64,000 nt of DNA, taken from the NCBI GenBank assembly GCA_039090855.1, contig CM076997.1:165260709-165324708 (forward strand). Direction: 5' to 3'. Position numbers and translations under genes: made by a program. This stretch comes from Macrothele yani (Eukaryota; Arthropoda; Arachnida; Araneae; Macrothelidae). Positions 32,959 through 43,970 of this stretch are shown piece by piece; position 1 is the first letter of the stretch; each line of letters starts with the position of its first letter. The notes under the pieces are model-generated. The model searched no databases. It had not been told where the DNA came from and saw only the letters and a program-made list of their open reading frames with translations.

Positions 32959-34173
32959 CACTGAAATGCCAAAAATCAGGGATAGGTACCTAGTACCGTG
33001 TAGGACTTCCTGTTGCCCGGCAAACTGCAGACAATCGACGTGACATTGATTTCACAAGTGGCTGTAAAACATCTGGAGATATTTTCAGTCACGCATTCTG
33101 AACAGCACCCACAGTTACCTGGATTACAAGGTGCAGGATCTTGGGTGCGAATGGACCTTTCCACCATGTCCCATAAGTGTTCTATTGGGTTCATGTCGGG
33201 CGAAAGTGGTGGCCACACCATCCCTCAGGACGTCCAGAATGCTCCTCGAACCAAGTTTGGACAACTCGGGACCGATAACAGGGTGCGCTGTCTGCCTGGA
33301 AGATCTCATCCTTGTTCGGGTACATGAAGTCCATTTAGGACTGCAAATGGTCACCCAGCAGACCAAATTAGCAATTGCCGGTTAATGTCTTGTACGAGGA
33401 TCGGAGGACCCAAAACGTGCTATGTAAAGACACCCCACACATGTATGCAACCATCACCAGCTTTCTTAGTGCCTTGTTGACGGCTTGGGTCCATGGCATC
33501 ATGGGGTCTGCAACACTCCAGTATCCTACCATCAGTTCGTAATAACTGGTAACGTGACTCATTAGAGCACGCGCCACATACTGCCAGTCTTCCAGGGTCC
33601 AGTTACCAGGTTCACCAGCCCAGGTGAGGCGCTGTGTCCGATGTCGTGGTGTTAACAGAGGCATTCTGATGAGTCTTCTCCTTCAATACCCCATGGACGC
33701 TAATTTACGCTGCACTGACCTGATGTTTATGTCTCTGGTACCTCCTGCATGCAACGTGGAGGTTATTTGAGCAAGTGCTGCTTGTCTGTTAGTATGGACA
33801 TTCCTGGTAAGACGCCCCTGGTCGCGGTCATTCAGCACACGTGGTCGGCCACTGCGCTGTCCACGGTGGGTGGTAATGCCTTCCATGCGGTATTCTCGGT
33901 GCACACGTGACACCGTGGATCAAAAATATTTGAATGACCGCACAACTTTGGAAGTGGAATGTTCCGTCCATCTGGCTTCTAGTACTGTACCTCACTCAAA
34001 TTCCAATAATTCACGTCAGCTTGCCACAATCCTACTGGCAGTTGTTCTACCTGACTCACAAAATTACGTCTCGCAACTGATAAAAATCATAGCCCGCGTC
34101 GAAGCCTTTATACGACGGCATCGGCAGTTAAACATTTGCATACTGCTATCCCATTACTTTTGGCACTTCAGTG
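32959..34173 (-). mobile_element. Tc1-like transposon, decayed, both ends visible
   Basis: The left end CACTGAAATGCCAAAAATCA follows TA; the right end (reverse complement CACTGAAGTGCCAAAAGTAA) stops at 34173, with the flanking TA mutated to TT. The minus-strand transposase reads MSRVHREYRMEGITTHRGQR, SGRPRVLNDRDQGRLTRNV and, after a stop, MPLLTPRHRTQRLTWAGEPG NWTLEDW. The first aspartate motif is lost by frameshift, FQADSAPCYRSRVVQTW has the second aspartate and MVWPPLSPDMNPIEHLWDMV the glutamate. Several stops separate these. Confidence 0.88.
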
Positions 34174-34620
34174 TTTATCTTCATGTCAGTAAGCGATAAA
34201 AACAGTGTATACATTTAAAATGAACATGGTAAGGAAAAGTTTTTATCAGCTAAAGTATCTGACTGAGAAAATATTCTTCCCATAAATTTCAGTCTTTCAC
34301 ATAACAACATACACCAGCATCCGAGAGCGGAAAAAACTGCGAGTTTTTAAAATGAGCATAGCACAGCTAAAATGTTATTCATAGTTAGTGGAATGCAATG
34401 GGGAGCGGATCTTACAAGAACAACTTAAAAGGAAAAGAGGCAGCAAGAACACAGTTTACATACATACGACCCGCGTGTAGAAACATTGAACTATTTAAAG
34501 GGAATAAAGTCCGTAATCTTCATCGTAGCATATGAAATACGCAAAAAGAAATTTTGTAATCGATTTTCACAAGCGGTAATGATACAACTACATGTTTTTA
34601 TCATACAGTGTCCCACGCTC
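34174..34620. other. Unassigned sequence
   Basis: No feature recognised. Confidence 0.35.
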
Positions 34621-34624
34621 GCAG

Positions 34625-35130
34625 GCATGGGCAATAACAGCAGAAGAACCCGTAGACATTCTCTCGTAATCATGGTTCATCGGTGCAAAAGACTCGCCTA
34701 ATGCAAAGATCATGCAAGTTGGACGTCGGATGGCTGGAAAAAAGTGTGCTGTTCTGAAGATTCGCGTTGTTTAGTCCACTCACTGGATGGTCATGCAAGT
34801 ATATGGCGCAAACAATATGAGACTGTCGATCTATCCTGCGTGATCCCCACAGTGCAAGCCGGCTCAGGCGGTTTTATGGTGTGGGACATGTTTACCTGAC
34901 AAGAACTTGGACCCCAGGTGCATGTGAATACACGTATGACTCCTTCCCACAATAATGAATTGCTGGGTGACTGAACATCCAGCAATCTCGCACTTTTACC
35001 CCAATTGCGAAGGTGCTCTCTTAGCTGACATTGGGCCAAACCATATCTCCAGTGTTGTGCAGGAATTGCTGTAAAAACACAGTTCAGACTTTCAGCATAT
35101 CGATTGGCTTTCGAACTTTCCTGATATCAA
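34625..35130 (+). mobile_element. Tc1-like transposase fragment
   Basis: The readable frame gives VHSLDGHASIWRKQYETVDL and SCVIPTVQAGSGGFMVWDMF, then, after stops, QELGPQVHVNTRMTPSHNNE. This is the middle of a Tc1 catalytic domain, from just after the first aspartate to before the second. Ends and terminal repeats are absent. Confidence 0.7.
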
Positions 35131-35380
35131 TTACATATTAACACCGAAAGTACACTATGGAATGGCATATATGTGATCTGCATGCACCAATCACCTCGAT
35201 CCCTGCATTGTAGCTGGCATCACACACAGCTTGGCTTGCCATGCCTCCCAACTGCTTACGGAATCTTAATGAATCGTGAATCGATGCCATGTCGGAGAGC
35301 TGCTGTACAGACGCAAAAGGAGCGTAAAACCTCCTTTCGTATGGTATTACATATAGTAGGATCTCCTTTCGCGAGCACAC

Positions 35381-35815
35381 TGTGAAAACACAAGTTTGTC
35401 CTCGACGGACATCGTATCGAGTCCCCTCACTCCGGAGTAAGTCGCTCACCCAACTGAGCTACTCGAACGGAATGCTTCGCTGCAGATTTGTCATCCAGAT
35501 ACATGTTTTCACTTCCGTAGTGTGTCAAATCATCTCCCTCTTATTTTTTATTTTGAAGCGAAATAGGAATTTTTCGATAATTCCGAACAATGTGTGAAAT
35601 AGACATCACACATTTTTCGAAGAACCGAACGGCGAGTAGATCCATTTCCCACAATCAGACGCCAATGTGAAAACATAAGTTTGTCCACGGCGAGCACCGA
35701 ATCCGTGTCCCCCTCACTCCGGAGTAAGTCGTTCTTCCAATTGAGCTGCGCGGACAGAAAATCTGGCTACAGATTTGTCGTCAAGACACATGTTTTCTCC
35801 TCTGTAGTACGTCAC
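35381..35815 (-). mobile_element. Dimeric tRNA-derived repeat, family S3, copy 1
   Basis: Two related monomers (35381-35527 and 35666-35815) are joined by a ~138 bp linker with ATGTGTGAAATAGACATCAC. On the minus strand monomer 1 contains TAGCTCAGTTGG (35450-35461), matching the canonical tRNA A box, with a weaker B-box-like GGGACTCGATACG downstream. The same two-monomer plus linker arrangement recurs at 58809-59280. Confidence 0.75.
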
Positions 35816-35852
35816 AACACACACACACACACACGCGCACACACACACACAT
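35816..35852. repeat. (AC)n microsatellite
   Basis: About 18 AC units with a CGCG interruption, directly after the S3 dimer. Confidence 0.95.
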
Positions 35853-35864
35853 GTAGAAGACTCA

Positions 35865-35935
35865 TATCGAGGAGTCGATTGATAAAACTTGGGAAGACCT
35901 ATATCGAGCAGTGGATTGATAATGATTGAAAATGA
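35865..35935 (+). mobile_element. RTE LINE 3' terminus, tandemly duplicated
   Basis: GACCTATATCGAGCAGTGGA TTGATAATGAT encodes the LGKTYIEQWIDND end of an RTE ORF (compare LGETFVHQWIDNG in the LINE at 39839). An imperfect copy (GACTCATATCGAGGAGTCGA) precedes it, so the terminal ~34 bp is doubled. Confidence 0.65.
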
Positions 35936-35939
35936 TGAT

Positions 35940-36540
35940 CATGATTGTATATCATCACCACCTCTTATCAATTCACTTCTGGATGAAGGCATCTGAAAGC
36001 TTTTTCCGCAAATTTTGTTTTTGACCCAATCCTATTTGTGTGAACCCGGTATGATTTCGAATTTCATGCACCCATCTCCAGAATCTTTTCGTGTGCATTG
36101 GAATCCAGTATAGTATTCAATTCGTCCAATGGTAGTCTGTTCTAGCAATATGTCCCACAAATTTCCATTTCAGGGATTTTACTTTGAGAATGACGTCATC
36201 AACTCTTGCTCTGTTCCTGATCCTTGAATTCCTCTTCGTACCTTTCCTAGGTTAACCCAGCATGCATCTATCCAAGCTTCTTTAAGTTGTTCGTAGCCTT
36301 TGAATGTCATTTTTAGTTAAGATCCGCGACTCTGATACACAGATAAGTACAATAAATATGTATTGATTTAACACTTTTCTTTTGAGATTTATTCGTATAT
36401 TGCTCTAGAAAATTGTACTGCTTTTTCCAAATCCTCTCGATACAAGTTGAAAACATCTATTTATTTCTTTTCTGATATCGCCATAGTATAATATCTGTTA
36501 TCCAAAATAAATCTAGACATTACTTATTTGTAGATTTGTT
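35940..36540 (-). mobile_element. RTE LINE 3' fragment in opposite orientation
   Basis: The minus-strand translation gives pieces matching the C-terminal region of the LINE at 39839-41535: RSLDRCMLG, RVDDVILKVKSLKWKFVGHI, HEIRNHTG and a terminal IDKRW-like segment. Stops are frequent. It lies tail to tail with the + strand fragment at 35865-35935, the two simple-repeat (GAT)n tails meeting at about 35930-35945. Confidence 0.8.
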
Positions 36541-36816
36541 ACACCAATAGCTAAATCTTTATATGATCATATATGCAGGACAGTTTCTCCTAAAAGTTTA
36601 CTTAAAATTAGGTGAAAGCCCGTCAATAATGACGGGGAAAAATAAGATATGTAGAATAATAACTAGGTATTCTTTTTGTTTGGGATGTCCAAATGTGAAA
36701 ATACAGTATATGTCATTTACATTAAAATAATAGAAACAATTATATTAGTTTCGGCAGGGATTCGACGATTAAAACAAGCAAGCGTTCATTCCGCTGCTGC
36801 ACTAAAGAGGAATATA
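36541..36816. other. Unassigned spacer
   Basis: Nothing recognised. Confidence 0.35.
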
Positions 36817-38113
36817 CACAGTGTGGCAAAGAATTTTTGAGACTGGGTCTGCAAAATGAAATAGAAACAAGAAATTATAATTTGTTTTGGTTTGTTATTC
36901 AAAATAAGTCCCTCCGGCTTCAATACACTTGTTACAGCGATTTAATAATGATTCGAATGCCTGTTCCAGTACACTTTGCGGAATTGTCTCCAAATCACGC
37001 GTCGAAGATGTTTGTATGGTCGAAATATCATCAAGTAAACACCCTTTTAACGTCATTTTAAGTTTTGGGAATAAAGAAAAGTCGCAGGGTGCTAAATTAG
37101 GCGAATACAGTGGATGATTCAACACACAGACGTTATTTTCGCAACAAATCTACGAACAAGAAGTGAGGTGTGACTGGGTGTATTATCGTGCAACAAACAC
37201 CAACTGTTTTCATCCCGATATTCTGGACGAATCCAACGAATTCTGCCCCTCAAAAGCCTCAAAACATTTAAATAAAACTGATCAGTAATTGTTTGTCCAC
37301 TTGGAACAAATTCTTACTATCAAAGAATGTAACGAGCATTGTTTTGATTTTCGATGGAACTTTTATTGTTTCTTTGGCTTGTGGTGAGATTTTTGACTTC
37401 CATTCCGCACTTTGTCGCTTTGTTTTAGGATCATATTGAAAACACCATGTTTCATCACCTTGTAGCAATCGATTTTAAGAAGTTTGGATCATTTTTAGTG
37501 GCTAAAATGATGTCTCTGCAATGTGCATTTCTCCTTGATTTTTGTTCATTGGTTAACGTGTGTGGAACAAATTTAGCACATACTTTTGTTTTGCGCAAAT
37601 CTTCATGCAGGATGGTTCGAATCGTTTCTTTGTTGATGTTTAAAGACTCTGCTAACATGCTTAGTGACGCACATCGATTGTTTGCCACGAAATCAGGCCC
37701 TTTTTCAATAATCTCAGGTGTCCTAGATGAACTTGGTCTTACGGTATTCTTATCATTTTCTAGCGTATCTCTTCCTTCCAGACAACGTTTGTGCCACAGA
37801 AAAACATTTGATCTAATTAAACAAAACTCGCCGTAAACTTGTTTCATCATTTGGTACGTTTCCAAGGCAATTTTACCAAGTTTTGCGTTAAATTGAATAA
37901 CAGCCCTTTGTTCCATCTTAATAATTCAACGTGAAAAAATTTTTATTTCTCTAATGAACGGCCGTTTCGTTTGAGTTACTTTAACAACTGCGCAGTACTT
38001 TTGGCAGAAAGCAAGCAGATGGTCACAGTTTATAACGCATTCGCGATTACACTGGTGGCGCCACCGTAGGCTTCAATCTAGCGCCAGTCTTAAAAATTCT
38101 TTGACGCACTGTG
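36817..38113 (-). mobile_element. Mariner transposon with both ends and TA duplication
   Basis: TA flanks at 36815-36816 and 38114-38115. Terminal repeats CACAGTGTGGCAAAGAATTT and reverse complement of CACAGTGCGTCAAAGAATTT. Length 1297 bp is typical. The transposase starts at 37916 (MEQRAVIQFNAKLGKIALET), includes two HTH regions and KFVPHTLTNEQKSRR, and frameshifts near 37460. It then reads GDETWCFQYDPKTKRQSAEW (first aspartate), after another frameshift LLHDNTPSHTS (second aspartate) and YSPNLAPCDFSLFPKLKMTL (third aspartate), ending CNKCIEAGGTYFE near 36895. All three aspartates survive; inactivation is by frameshifts, so the copy is probably young. Confidence 0.93.
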
Positions 38114-38115
38114 TA

Positions 38116-38402
38116 CAGTACGTTCAACAGTTCAGACAAGGGAAATTCTATTGTTTGTGATTACCAAGGAGGGCAATTCTTTTATCTTCGTAAAGAACTG
38201 AATTCTGAAAGATTTTTTCTTCGGGTACATTTCCACCTACTTTATGATATGTTACATTTCAATTTTTCCCCCGCAGCGAATGCATGTGTTGGCGAACTGA
38301 TTCTCCTGGGAGCTCCTTGCAATCAAGAGAAAAAGAAGTTCTCTATAATTAACAAATAAATTAATTGCGTGATCTTGAAATAAGAATCAAAAATCATTTC
38401 AC
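38116..38402. other. Unassigned spacer
   Basis: Nothing recognised on either strand; a short + ORF at 38111-38359 has no recognisable motif. Confidence 0.35.
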
Positions 38403-38621
38403 CTGCAAATATTTACGTAATGGGAGTGAGAGAACAATACGTTGTTTGCTTAGAGGTCGCAACGGACCCTCGCACACTTTATCACCTGTGGTAAACATGG
38501 CAAAATAAAAAGTACGCAAAGTGACAGGCGATCCATTAGGCATGCTCGGAGCAGAACACGGGAAAGAACCATCGCCAAAGTGCAGATCATCTATCACGGA
38601 AATGTTGATGTCATGTAAGTG
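38403..38621 (-). CDS. Candidate internal exon of an unidentified host gene
   Basis: The minus strand has an acceptor-like TTTCTCCCGGTAG ending at 38622, then 73 whole codons with no stop (HLHDINISVIDDLHFGDGSF...PCSAPSMPNGSPVTLRTFYF... ending LPLRKYLQ), then CAG|GTGAAATG, a good donor, at 38402. The exon is phase 0 at both ends. Composition and balanced amino acids look like a real protein, unlike the AT-driven ORFs around it. I do not recognise the family. No adjoining exon was found within the window, so it could be a lone exon in long introns, or a coincidence. Confidence 0.4.
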
Positions 38622-39118
38622 CTACCGGGAGAAATACGAAGTGCGTCCCTTAGATGGTCAAGTTACCGAAGTTCTCGGCCATTAGAGATACGTTGTCGCT
38701 CCCCATTAATTGACATTTCTCAAGTGTGTTTCCCTCAGATATAAGGCATGACAGCTGTTCGCGGCCACTGCATTATCCTCATTACCACTACGCTCCTCGA
38801 GATATTGCAGAAACGTCTCTAGTTTCACTGTTTGCTCCTTAACAATTTATGCTAGTTGAAACGAAGTTTCGTACACCGTCTCGAAAATTTAGATATTTCC
38901 AACATAAAAGTGTGTAGATACACTTGAAGTGTTTTCAAAGGAAATGTAGTATGTTTCTCTGACATATTTCGCGTATGACTAAGAGGACGTTGAGTATTCA
39001 CAAACATAAAATGTTTTGTGCTTTATTTGAGTCTTTGTAATACCTTATAACAAATACCTTATTTGAGTCTTCGTGTTGATCACAAATTAAGTAGATTTTT
39101 AGGTGGTTCCACTTAAAA
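38622..39118. other. Unassigned sequence
   Basis: Nothing recognised apart from the direct word ACCTTAT(T/A)TGAGTCTT near 39005-39070. Confidence 0.35.
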
Positions 39119-39517
39119 TATCTGCCTTATGTTTCCAATGGTAGAACTTCTTTACATATTTTCTTCGTAATTAATGTATTCCTAAGGATGAAAATCTGCA
39201 GATCGATAAAACTAACTTTAAGTTATAGCACAGGATAATACTTGCTAAAACATATCCATAATTAATCAATTCAACATTTGTTTGTCAACTGACGTTATCA
39301 ATGTACAAGTCGCGCCATCTATTAACAGGTGTAACATTACTAAAAGAAAAATGATTGATTTTTAATATAATTATGGTTATGTTTTGGCAATTATTAAGTA
39401 CCCCATGCTAAAACTTAAATTTAGTTTTATCGATGTGCAAATTTTCATCCTTGGGAATGCATTAATTGAGAAGAAAATATGTAAAGAAGTTTTACCATTG
39501 GAAATATAAGGCAGATA
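39119..39517. mobile_element. Foldback element, ~180 bp inverted arms
   Basis: TATCTGCCTTATGTTTCCAA at 39119 is mirrored by the sequence ending GGCAGATA at 39517. The arms stay alignable to about 39300 and 39345, with substitutions and small gaps (shared words TTCTTTACATATTTTCTTC and ATCGATAAAACTAA). There is no ORF. Structure fits a foldback or MITE; the arms have diverged, so it is not recent. Confidence 0.85.
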
Positions 39518-39838
39518 GCTTAGGTCCTTAATCAACATGAAATATTACAACATGAAGGGAAGGGTTTTACTCTACAAAACATCTGAGTGCGAGAATTGGG
39601 AAACTTGATGTTATTAGTTATGGTATTTCGGCGCAGTAATTTAAAGTTTAAAAGATGTCAGTTATTTCCTAAACTGTTTCAGGTGCAATATGACGTATAC
39701 TCTAATTTAACTTTCATTGTTAGTTTCCTTCCCAATGCTAATTATGAACTCATTCTCTTTAAGAGTTTCAACCTTAACGTTATTCAACCTACGTCCAATA
39801 AGTTCCAGGTCTGACCGCATAACTGACGTACTGTAATA

Positions 39839-41535
39839 ATCATCATCATCATTGTCAACCATTATCAATCCACTGGTGGACGAAGGTCTCCCCAAGTTTC
39901 CTCCACAACGGTCTGTCTTGTGCCAATCTCCTCCATGCCACTCCCGCATACTTTCGAATTTCATCCACCCATCTTCCATGTGGTCTTCTTCTGGGTCTCT
40001 TCCTGCCCCTTGGAATCCAATCTAAAATTTCGGCTGTCCATCGGTGGTCTGTTCCTCTGGCAGTATGTCCAGCCCATTGCCATTTCAGGGATTTAACTCT
40101 GATCATGATGTCTTCCACTCTTGTCATTTTTCGGATCCACGTGTTCCTCTTCTTATCTCTCCTGGTTACACCAAGCATGCACCTCTCCATGCTCCTTTGA
40201 GTTGTCTGCAGCCTTTGTACGTCTCTTTTAGATAAGGTCCACGTCTCTGCACCATACGTAAGCACTGGAAGGATGCATTAATCAAACACTTTTCTTTTAA
40301 GATATAGCGGCATATTGCTCTTGAAAATTATGCTGTTTCTTCCAAAAGCTCTCCAGGCAAGTTTTGTACGTCGATTATTTTCTTCTTCAATGTGACCCTC
40401 ACTTGATATCTGCTGTCCAAGATAAACGTACGTGTCTGTTATCTCCAGCTTTTCTCCATCACTCGATAAATCTTCATTTCTTGTAAAAGTATTGAACATC
40501 ACTTTTGTCTTCTGAAAGTTCATTTTTAATCCCACTTCTTTACTCTTGTCAGCACGTTCCTGGATCATACTCTGCAGCTCTGATGGGGTAGTTGCAAAAA
40601 TGACTATGTCATCAGCAAAACGAAGGTGGGTTAGAAAATCTCCATTAATCTTTATCCTTTTGTTTTCCCAGTTCAGTGATTGAAAGACATTTTCCAATGT
40701 GGCATTAAAGAGCTTCGGAGATATGGTGTCACCTTGTCTCACGCCTTTTCCAATTTTTATGTGTGTTGTATTTTCAAACAGCCGAATCTTTGCACTGGCA
40801 TTTTCATAGATGTTATTTGTAATATTAATGTACGCATCTTCGATACCGCAGCGCTCTTTGGCCAGACATGGCCCTTGCGCCATACAAACTAACAAATAAC
40901 AACAAATCGATACCGCAGGATTTCAGGCCCATTGTAACTGCTGATGGTTTCACTGAATCAAAGGTTTTTCATAATCGATAAAAGCCATGCACAATGGAAG
41001 TTCATATTCCCTCGCTCTTTCAATTAGTTCTCTCAGTACGTGGATATAATCTATTGTGCTGTAGCCACTCCTGAATCCAGCTTGTTCTCTCGGTTGAGCC
41101 ATGTCCAGTGTCACCTTTAAGCGGTGTGAAAGAACTTTGGTGAAGATTTTATACACCACTGATAGGAGGCTGATAGGTCTGTAGTTCCTGAGATCCTCAG
41201 TGTCACCTTTTTTATGTAGCAGGATCATTGTAGCGTTGTTCCAATCCTCAGGAATCTTCCCTTTATTAAGGCATCGAGTGAAAATTTGGGAGAGTACTGT
41301 TTCGATTTCTACACTTGCTTCTTGTATGATGTCTACAGTAATTCCATCTTCTCCTGGAGCTTATCCCCGCTTCTTGTTCTTGATTGCATGTGCAGTTTCT
41401 GTTGAGAGGACTGGAAAAACTCTGGTACAGGTACCTTTCATGATGTCTGGAGTACATGTATCATCCCTTTCATATAATTTGGAGTAGAAATATTTCACTC
41501 TTGTCAAAATTTCGCCTCTATTTATAGTGGGATAA
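39839..41535 (-). mobile_element. RTE-clade LINE, 5'-truncated, reverse transcriptase recognisable
   Basis: In minus-strand order: a fragment with GEILTRVKYFYSKLYERDDT near 41510; APGEDGI after a stop; LHKKGDTEDLRNYRPISLLS (41210) and QAGFRSGYSTIDYIHVLREL (RT block A with FIDYEK ending near 40965). A short insertion follows (40852-40906), then GVRQGDTISPKLFNATLENV (block B), LTHLRFADDIVIF with catalytic FADD (about 40610), GLKMNFQKTKVMF and YVYLGQQISSEG. After a stop comes the C-terminal connector LTYGAETWTLSKRDVQRLQT, down to LGETFVHQWIDNG at 39855. The 3' tail is a (GAT)n repeat at 39839-39854, as usual for RTE. The endonuclease domain is missing. Confidence 0.93.
40840..40918. mobile_element. 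55 bp retroposed insert with 12 bp target-site duplication
   Basis: TCGATACCGCAG occurs at 40840-40851 and again at 40907-40918. Between them is a 55 bp segment ending in an A-rich tail (ACAAATAACAACAAA). The insert interrupts the LINE reading frame exactly between RT blocks A and B. It looks like a severely 5'-truncated SINE, but none of the families here matches it. Confidence 0.75.
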
Positions 41536-41659
41536 AAATACCACGTGTATGCTAGAAGACAGTACTCTTTGGCCAATCAGCGAACAGCTGGCAACTGGTT
41601 TATACCAATACTGACAGGAGGCAGACGATCATTAAGGGATTCATAGGAAGCGTTCTGGT

Positions 41660-42710
41660 CCCATTTCATTTTAGTCATGGAAGATGAGAGAGTAAACATC
41701 CGTTTTCGTTCGAAATTTGGTGCATCAACTATAGAAACTTTGCAGAATGTTTAAAGAAGCGTAAGGAGAAATATTTTGCATTATCCCCCAGCAGAGTTCA
41801 TGCACGGTTTCGCGAAGGGCGGGAATCCTTTGATGATGACCCAAGATCTGGGAGTCTCTCCAGCGTTGGGACAGCGGAAAATTTGAAGAAATGCGGAATC
41901 CATAAAATAAAGGTCGCCGAATTGCAGTAAGAATTTTGGCTGAATCTGTGGGCATCAGTAAGTCTATCTGTCATGAGATTCTACGAGAGTATCTAGGAAA
42001 ACGAAAACTTAATACCAGACCCTGTGTTCTGAATGACGCCCAAAAGAAGATTCCTTCATCGATTTGTTCCAATCTACTTGGCACTGCAGCTGAAGATCCA
42101 GATTTTTGCCCGATAATTATTGTAGAAGATGAAACATGGTGCCTGCAGTATGATCCACAAACGAAGCGACGAATCGCTGAATAGAGACATATACACTCAC
42201 CAAGAAAGCCAGTATGCAACCATTAGAGACAAAGACGATGCTGATAGACTTTTCCATTTGAAAGGTATAGACCACAAAGAATTCGTACCAGTGGGTCGAT
42301 CGGTAAATCAAGAATTCTACACGAAAGTTTTACGACGCTTACACAGCAGTATTTTTTGCCGTCTACCCCACTTATGGGAATCAGGAAATTGGTTCTGGCT
42401 CTATGATAACGAAGACCACATACCACCGCGTTGTCAGTCCCACAGTCCCAGGCTCATCACCAAATCAGTGTGTTGCCACATGCGCCATATTCCCCTGATT
42501 TATCGCTCTGTGACTTTTTCCAGTTTGCCAGGATAAAACCGGTACTAAAAGTAGAGTATCATGCGGACATCACATCTATCCAAGCAACCGTGACAAAACA
42601 ACTTGCGGACATCTCGGAAAGTGCCTTCCACAACTGTTTTCAGGATCTTCAGAAACGCTGGTAACTGTGTGTGTTGGTTCATAAGGCGGTATTTTGAAGG
42701 TGACTAGCAT
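41660..42710 (+). mobile_element. Mariner transposase relic
   Basis: From about 41685 the + strand reads VNIRFRSKFGASTIETLQ, then in other frames ILAESVGISKSICHEILREY LGKRKLN (second HTH), VEDETWCLQYDPQTKRRIAE (first aspartate, 42124-42183), HKEFVPVGRSVNQEFYTKVL, WLYDNEDHIPP (second aspartate) and LPHAPYSPDLSLCDFFQFAR (third aspartate, about 42470-42530). It ends in FQDLQKRW and TAA at 42661. The DDD triad is visible, with stops at 41740, 42182 and others. A right-end-like CAGTCCTGGAACTTTTAGGA lies at about 42751. Confidence 0.85.
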
Positions 42711-42719
42711 GAATAGTGA

Positions 42720-43802
42720 GTATGGTGCTCTTTTATATTCTTCATTGCGTCAGTCCTGGAACTTTTAGGACGTAGGTTGTATTTCTCTCACTCACTGAAA
42801 TGTTATGTGCTTGAGGTCAGGTTGGATGACGTGCGTATGTTTTGACAAGACAAGAACAAGGTATATATGTGTGGAGAGAGCAGTGTTAAGTGTGGGTATA
42901 TAAGGAAATACTTTGCGTTGTACCTTGTAGAATAAGTATACTTGGATGAAATCTGTATGGAGATGGATACAATTTGAGCGCAAAGATTCATAGGTTCAGT
43001 TTGTTGAAATATTTTGAAGTAGAGTTGTTGGAACTACTGAAGTACCTTGACGCATGGTTCTGTTATTCTAGTCAGACGAGTAAAGACGATTTATGTGAGT
43101 AAAAGAAGATCGTTTTCTCTTCTGGCTGTTAGAATTACATTAAGCAGCTACAGTACTACAAGAATCAGCGAAAGCATGATAATAATGTTTAAGTGAACAA
43201 GTTAATTTAAAACAAAACATTACAACATATTGTAGAAATTTTATTACGTAAAAAATCCATTGGCTTGCGAATTTGGGATTATTTTCATGAATAACATCTA
43301 ATACCCCAAACGGAAGCAGTAGTTTCAAATACAAAGCTTATACAAATGTAGAGTTTAGGGTTAAGATAAATCTGTCCAAGTCACTTATGAGACCAAGATG
43401 CAGTCATACAATTCATTTGATCCCAAGATTTTCTGACACGAAGCAGCTGTAAGTAAGTACCTGGCTTGGGCTTTTCCGAGTTTCAGAATTCATGTAAACA
43501 AGGATGCAACTAGCTCTAGTGCACAATTCATTTCCTTATACGGCAATTTTGCTCGTGCTCCTCACAGTTGTCGTTAAAAGTTTAACTAAGAAAGAAAAAA
43601 AAGCACGGGGTCATTAGTTTTTCAAAACATGCTTCCAAATATAAATTCCGTAAGAAACTGAATGTCTTTAAATCGTTGGTAGCTCTGGCAAATAATCAAA
43701 AGTTACTTTCTCAGAATGGTTCTCAATGTCATCTGCTCAGCTGATAATAACATTCCTAATGTTGAAAAAGTCACCTCGGTTATCCCTTGCTTCTGACAAT
43801 TT
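42720..43802. other. Unassigned sequence
   Basis: No gene or element recognised in this 1.08 kb, apart from the possible mariner right end near 42751. Confidence 0.4.
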
Positions 43803-43970
43803 TGAGATTGGTCCGGTTTGGCGTCCCGGTGAGGCATGGACGTTGTTTGTTTTACGACACTAGCTCTTCCTCTTCCGTGTAATCAGTGGCCATCAATTCG
43901 GAACAGGCGACTGTTTATAGTCCATCAAGTAGCTCATGATAGTCATTAAACCTTGAATCAAAAAACAAAA
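43803..43970 (+). mobile_element. SINE S1, 5'-truncated, fused to array B
   Basis: GGTGAGGCATGGACGTTGTT onward follows S1 from just after the B box to the tail (GTCATTAAACCTTGAATC and an A-rich end). It runs directly into AGAAAGATGACACCGAA, the outer end of array B. Confidence 0.8.

Noticed and set aside
36837..37117. Plus-strand ORFs at the mariner right half
   Set aside because: Shadows of the minus-strand mariner transposase C-terminus.
39855..40265. Separate small gene ending in QWIDNG
   Set aside because: It is the C-terminal part of the RTE LINE ORF, separated from the RT part by a single stop.
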